Source: Hymenobacter terricola
Lineage (GTDB): Bacteria; Bacteroidota; Bacteroidia; Cytophagales; Hymenobacteraceae
Assembly: GCF_017921975.2 (NCBI RefSeq)
Contig: NZ_JAGEMO020000040.1
Span: 1 to 59,571 of the forward strand
DNA length: 59,571 bases
Direction: 5' to 3'
The notes under the pieces are model-generated. The model was not told the DNA's origin and did not search any database. It saw only the letters and a list, made by a program, of their open reading frames with translations. Within the stretch, counting starts at the first letter, position 1. Every line of letters starts with the position of its first letter. Position numbers and translations under genes: made by a program. Positions 56,681 through 59,571 of the stretch are shown one piece after another.

Positions 56681-57310
56681 ATGCGTCTCCATTGGCTCGC
56701 ATTGTTGCCTTTACTGGCAGCCTGTAATTCTACGCCTTCGATAGTTAACGAAGGCACCGTTTCCCGCGTGGCCGACCGCCCTGCCCGGGATACCACCGCC
56801 CTGCCCCCGCCCGATACGGCGCACACCAAAGCCGTATCCGCGACCAGCGATACGCTGCGCGTGGCGCGGCAGCAGCACAATTTCAGCCACTCCAAAGGCC
56901 CGGCCGACACTTTCCGGCTGGTATTTCGGGGCCCCTCTATCCTGGAAGGCACCGGCGAATTCACCATCACAGCCCCCGGCGGGCAAGTCATTTTCCGCGA
57001 AATGCTGACTGAGCCCGACCTCGAAGCCGCCCTCGTGTACGAGATGAAAACGCCCACCGCCACCCGCGCCGAGCGCGAGGCATTCGTGCTCCGGCGCATC
57101 GACCGGTTTTTTCTCCCCTCGCAGTTCCACACACCCGCCGTCGACCGCAAAGCAGCATTCCCTGGCGGGGTTGAAAACCTCGACCAGGCTACCTGGAAAG
57201 ACTTGCAGCAGCGCCCCGACGCCATTCGCTTCGACTACCTGAAGGGCAAAGAAGACCGCCGCCAGATTGTGTGGTCGCCCCTAAAAAAACAAACCGTACG
57301 GCTGCGTTAA
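56681..57310 (+). CDS. Lipoprotein of unknown function
   Basis: A 209-residue lipoprotein: M-R-L-H-W-L-A-L-L-P-L-L-A-A-C-N has a lipobox (L-A-A-C) with the lipidated Cys at 15. A Ser/Pro/Thr-rich spacer follows to about 60. The rest is a beta-rich domain (F-R-L-V-F-R-G-P-S-I-L-E-G-T, F-T-I-T-A-P-G-G-Q-V-I-F) with a helical end (R-A-E-R-E-A-F-V-L-R-R-I-D-R-F-F). No family is recognised. It converges with the DsbA-family gene, leaving only seven bases between stops. Confidence 0.8.
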   Translation: MRLHWLALLPLLAACNSTPSIVNEGTVSRVADRPARDTTALPPPDTAHTKAVSATSDTLRVARQQHNFSHSKGPADTFRLVFRGPSILEGTGEFTITAPGGQVIFREMLTEPDLEAALVYEMKTPTATRAEREAFVLRRIDRFFLPSQFHTPAVDRKAAFPGGVENLDQATWKDLQQRPDAIRFDYLKGKEDRRQIVWSPLKKQTVRLR

Positions 57311-57317
57311 GGCTTTT

Positions 57318-57986
57318 TTACGCGTTAGCTGCTTCCCGTAGCAGCTGCTCCAGCCCTGCGCGCAATTGCTCGTAGGGCTGGTAGCCACGGGCCAGCACGT
57401 AGCCCTGCTCGCCCAGCCGCAGCACGGCCATTGGGAAGCCGTGCACACCGATACGCGCCACGGCCGCAAACTCCTGCTGGGTGGCCCGGGCCGTTTCGGG
57501 CGCCGCCCAACGGCGCCCGAACTCGGCGGCATCTACGCCAAATGGTGCCAGCAGAGGTTCGTAAGTAGCCGGGTTGTTCAAGTCGTGCCCGTCGTGGAAT
57601 AAAGCCGTTTGCACGGCGTGAGCAAAGGCAACGGCGCGGGCCGGGTTCTGGGTAATGTGCCGGAAGGCGGCAATGGCCCGGCTCGGCGGCTCCGAGTCGT
57701 AAACGTACCTCCCGGCCTCGCCCAGGGCTTTGAAAGCGGCCCCAAAATGCACGCCCGTGACCTTTTCCACCTCGTCCAGGGAAGGGCCCAGGGATTCCCA
57801 GCCTTCTGCAATGGGGCCAGCATCGGCGCCGGTCACCATGCCCCCGCACAGTACCGACACCTCGACCCGGCCCGCAAACTCACGCTGCACCTGGTTGATA
57901 GCCGGGCTCATGCCGTAGCACCAGCCACACAGCGGGTCGTGGATGTAGAGCAGTTCGGGCAGGTAAGCGGTCGGTTCGGGGAGCAT
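57318..57986 (-). CDS. DsbA-family (FrnE-like) thioredoxin-fold protein
   Basis: A 222-residue cytosolic protein started at the ATG 57984-57986. The redox motif is C-G-W-C near residue 20 (H-D-P-L-C-G-W-C-Y-G), then a helical insert, and the cis-Pro loop is V-H-G-F-P-M-A-V near residue 180. This order is that of DsbA/FrnE-type oxidoreductases. There is no signal peptide, which fits the FrnE-like group. Possible roles are disulfide isomerisation or glutathione-linked chemistry. Confidence 0.88.
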   Translation of the reverse strand: MLPEPTAYLPELLYIHDPLCGWCYGMSPAINQVQREFAGRVEVSVLCGGMVTGADAGPIAEGWESLGPSLDEVEKVTGVHFGAAFKALGEAGRYVYDSEPPSRAIAAFRHITQNPARAVAFAHAVQTALFHDGHDLNNPATYEPLLAPFGVDAAEFGRRWAAPETARATQQEFAAVARIGVHGFPMAVLRLGEQGYVLARGYQPYEQLRAGLEQLLREAANA

Positions 57987-58177
57987 TGGCAGCAAATTAA
58001 TTCACCGCAAAAATAGCCCTTGGAGTGCCCTTTGCCTCATTAGTCCCCGGCGTTCACGAAACTTTGAACTGCCGATGAATTTATTCACCAGCCCCTTGGT
58101 TTGCCGGGTACTATACTAGCAGATTGATACGCATCAATTTATAAATATCCGGTTATTAATCATTATTTATGATATAA

Positions 58178-58213
58178 AGAAAAGCCCGATGCAGTGATGC
58201 AAAGGGCTTTTCT
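58178..58213. terminator. Terminator-like hairpin
   Basis: AGAAAAGCCC (58178-58187) and GGGCTTTTCT (58204-58213) pair, with an inner TGCA-GTGA-TGCA stem. T-runs exist in both directions. No gene ends immediately beside it, so it may end an unseen transcript. Confidence 0.65.
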
Positions 58214-58450
58214 CTTTACTTAACTGAGGATTTGGCATTTCACATAACTGAATAATTCCAAGGCACTCATCAGTCCGAATTACCTTTTTTCCGGCCTTTT
58301 TTAGTCGGAATACCGGGCTCGGTAGCGAGCCATTTCAGGGCCATGTTGCCATATCACTGGTGCGTTGAAAACGATGCTTTACACCTGCGTCAGCACTCGG
58401 CGGCTTACGCTCTGGGCAGAAGAAGGCAATGCATTACCTCCCACATCCAC

Positions 58451-58483
58451 ACAAAAAAGGCGACCCTAAACCAAGGTCGCCTT
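58451..58483 (-). terminator. Rho-independent terminator after rho
   Basis: AAGGCGACC (58457-58465) pairs with GGTCGCCTT (58475-58483). On the minus strand it is followed by a run of T. It lies 37 bases past the rho stop. Confidence 0.85.
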
Positions 58484-58520
58484 CTTTTATGCGTCAGCAG
58501 GTAGTTGCCAGCCGGTGAGC

Positions 58521-59571
58521 TTAGCCGTTCATGGAAATGAGGAATTCCTCGTTGTCCTTGGTGCCTTTGATGCGGTCCTTCAGGAATTCCATGGCCTCGG
58601 TAGCAGTCATATCGGCCATAAACTTGCGGAGCACCCACACGCGGCTCAGCTCGTCCTTGCTCATCAGCAGGTCTTCGCGGCGGGTGCCGGAAGCCGGGAT
58701 ATCGATGGCCGGGAACACGCGCTTGTTAGCCAGCTTGCGGTCCAGCTGCAGCTCCATGTTGCCGGTGCCTTTGAATTCCTCGAAGATAACCTCGTCCATT
58801 TTGGAACCGGTTTCGATGAGGGCCGTGGCGATGATGGTGAGTGAGCCGCCGCCTTCCACGTTCCGGGCCGCGCCAAAGAAGCGCTTGGGCTTTTGCAGCG
58901 CGCCCGCGTCGATACCACCCGAGAGGATGCGCGACGAGCTGGGCTGCACCGTGTTATAGGCCCGCGCTAGCCGGGTGATGGAATCGAGCAGTATCACCAC
59001 GTCGTGCCCGCATTCGACCAAACGACGGGCCTTGTCCAAAGCCATTTCGGCGATTTTTACGTGGCGGTCGGCCGTTTCGTCAAAGGTCGAGCTGAGGACT
59101 TCGGCCTTCACGGTGCGGGCCATGTCGGTTACTTCTTCCGGCCGTTCATCGATGAGCAGAATCATCAGGTAAACCTCGGGGTGGTTTTCCGAAATGGCGT
59201 TGGCCACTTCCTGCAGCAGCACCGTTTTACCGGTTTTGGGCTGGGCCACAATCAGGCCGCGCTGGCCCTTGCCGATGGGCGCGAAAAGGTCCAGCACGCG
59301 GGTGCTGATTTGACTCGATTTCGTGCTCAGCTTCATGCGCTGGTCGGCAAAAAGCGGGGTGAGGTGGCTGAACGGCACCCGGTCGCGGACTTCCTCCACG
59401 GTGCGGCCGTTCATGCTGTCCACGCCCACCAGGGCGAAGTATTTTTCGCCTTCGCGCGGCGGCCTAATGGTGCAAATCACCGTGTCGCCGGGCTTCATGG
59501 CAAACTGCTTCACCTGCTGGGGCGACACGTAGATGTCGTCGGGCGAAGTCAGGTAGTTGTAGTAGGGCGAG
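58521..59571 (-). CDS. rho: Transcription termination factor Rho (5' part outside window)
   Basis: The visible 350 codons are open to the right edge of the window, so the start lies beyond it. They include the end of the RNA-binding domain (D-D-I-Y-V-S-P-Q-Q-V, I-R-P-P-R-E-G-E-K-Y-F). Walker A follows as A-Q-P-K-T-G-K-T, then Walker B I-L-L-D-S-I-T-R, the Q-loop region L-S-G-G-I-D-A-G-A-L and the R-loop F-P-A-I-D-I-P-A-S-G-T-R. Rho is a hexameric RNA-dependent ATPase that ends transcription. Bacteroidota Rho usually has an extra N-terminal insert, which cannot be checked here. Confidence 0.97.
   Translation of the reverse strand, partial: SPYYNYLTSPDDIYVSPQQVKQFAMKPGDTVICTIRPPREGEKYFALVGVDSMNGRTVEEVRDRVPFSHLTPLFADQRMKLSTKSSQISTRVLDLFAPIGKGQRGLIVAQPKTGKTVLLQEVANAISENHPEVYLMILLIDERPEEVTDMARTVKAEVLSSTFDETADRHVKIAEMALDKARRLVECGHDVVILLDSITRLARAYNTVQPSSSRILSGGIDAGALQKPKRFFGAARNVEGGGSLTIIATALIETGSKMDEVIFEEFKGTGNMELQLDRKLANKRVFPAIDIPASGTRREDLLMSKDELSRVWVLRKFMADMTATEAMEFLKDRIKGTKDNEEFLISMNG

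Larger units (their letters stand above)
57987..58520. other. 534-base gap, AT-rich, with two terminators and no gene
   Basis: No convincing coding frame is seen on either strand. The gap contains an AT-rich stretch (58060-58180), the hairpin at 58178-58213, a small GGCTCG/CGAGCC stem (58316-58331) and the rho terminator. A small RNA could be hidden here; none is recognised. Confidence 0.5.

Noticed and set aside
1..59571. CRISPR array, rRNA, tRNA or prophage
   Set aside because: No regularly spaced identical repeats, no rRNA-like sequence, no cloverleaf and no phage structural genes were seen.

Overview
The window looks like chromosomal DNA of a Hymenobacter-like member of the Bacteroidota (Cytophagales). 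The reasons are high-GC coding DNA, Bacteroidota-type promoters (TTG about 20 bases before TAnnTTTG), and families typical of the phylum: a DUF5916 protein, a DUF5723-like barrel, a DUF2807-like protein, the Bacteroidota form of LptD, a C-terminally extended S16, and the UPF0175/DUF3368 pair. The genus is an inference from overall resemblance. No rRNA, tRNA, CRISPR array or prophage was seen. One IS5-type transposase end lies at the left edge.

Layout. 1-7.8 kb: transposase 3' end, L,D-transpeptidase, GT87-like membrane enzyme, secreted beta-propeller, outer-membrane barrel, MeaB GTPase, acetyltransferase and VOC protein. 7.8-15.6 kb: DUF5916 protein, then a BlaI repressor / M56 sensor-protease / serine hydrolase cluster with three operators in its promoter. 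15.7-25.4 kb: FolB, DivIVA, WD40 protein, phosphopantetheinyl transferase, redoxin, SirB1-like protein, pyruvate oxidase, and an ABC transporter-GntR-DUF2807 operon with a candidate operator. 25.6-28.7 kb: accessory stretch with a 42-base repeat array, a four-gene toxin-antitoxin operon whose zeta-like kinase gene is frameshifted, and an AT-rich membrane gene. 28.7-35.8 kb: acyl-CoA carboxylase beta subunit and an envelope cluster (MCE/MlaD protein, amidase, LptD). 35.9-41.3 kb: PanB, RluA-type synthase, desaturase and the rpsP-rimM-trmD-rplS block. 41.3-45.8 kb: two unknown proteins, the overlapping queD-folE pair, a TIGR01777 protein and a DUF2625 protein. 45.8-51.4 kb: class A PBP and four membrane proteins. 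51.5-54.8 kb: a radical SAM gene and a winged-helix regulator/membrane-protein pair sharing a palindrome, then a decayed membrane gene. 54.8-59.6 kb: methyltransferase-like protein, UbiA prenyltransferase, lipoprotein, DsbA-family protein and the 3' part of rho.

How the genes fit together. Envelope building recurs (L,D-transpeptidase, amidase, LptD, MCE protein, class A PBP, DivIVA). Pterin metabolism is represented by folE, folB and queD. MeaB and the carboxylase suggest propionyl/methylmalonyl-CoA metabolism. Three local regulators (BlaI, GntR, winged-helix) each have a palindrome in the promoter they probably control. Intergenic DNA carries several dispersed inverted-repeat families, some of which supply start or stop codons of neighbouring genes.
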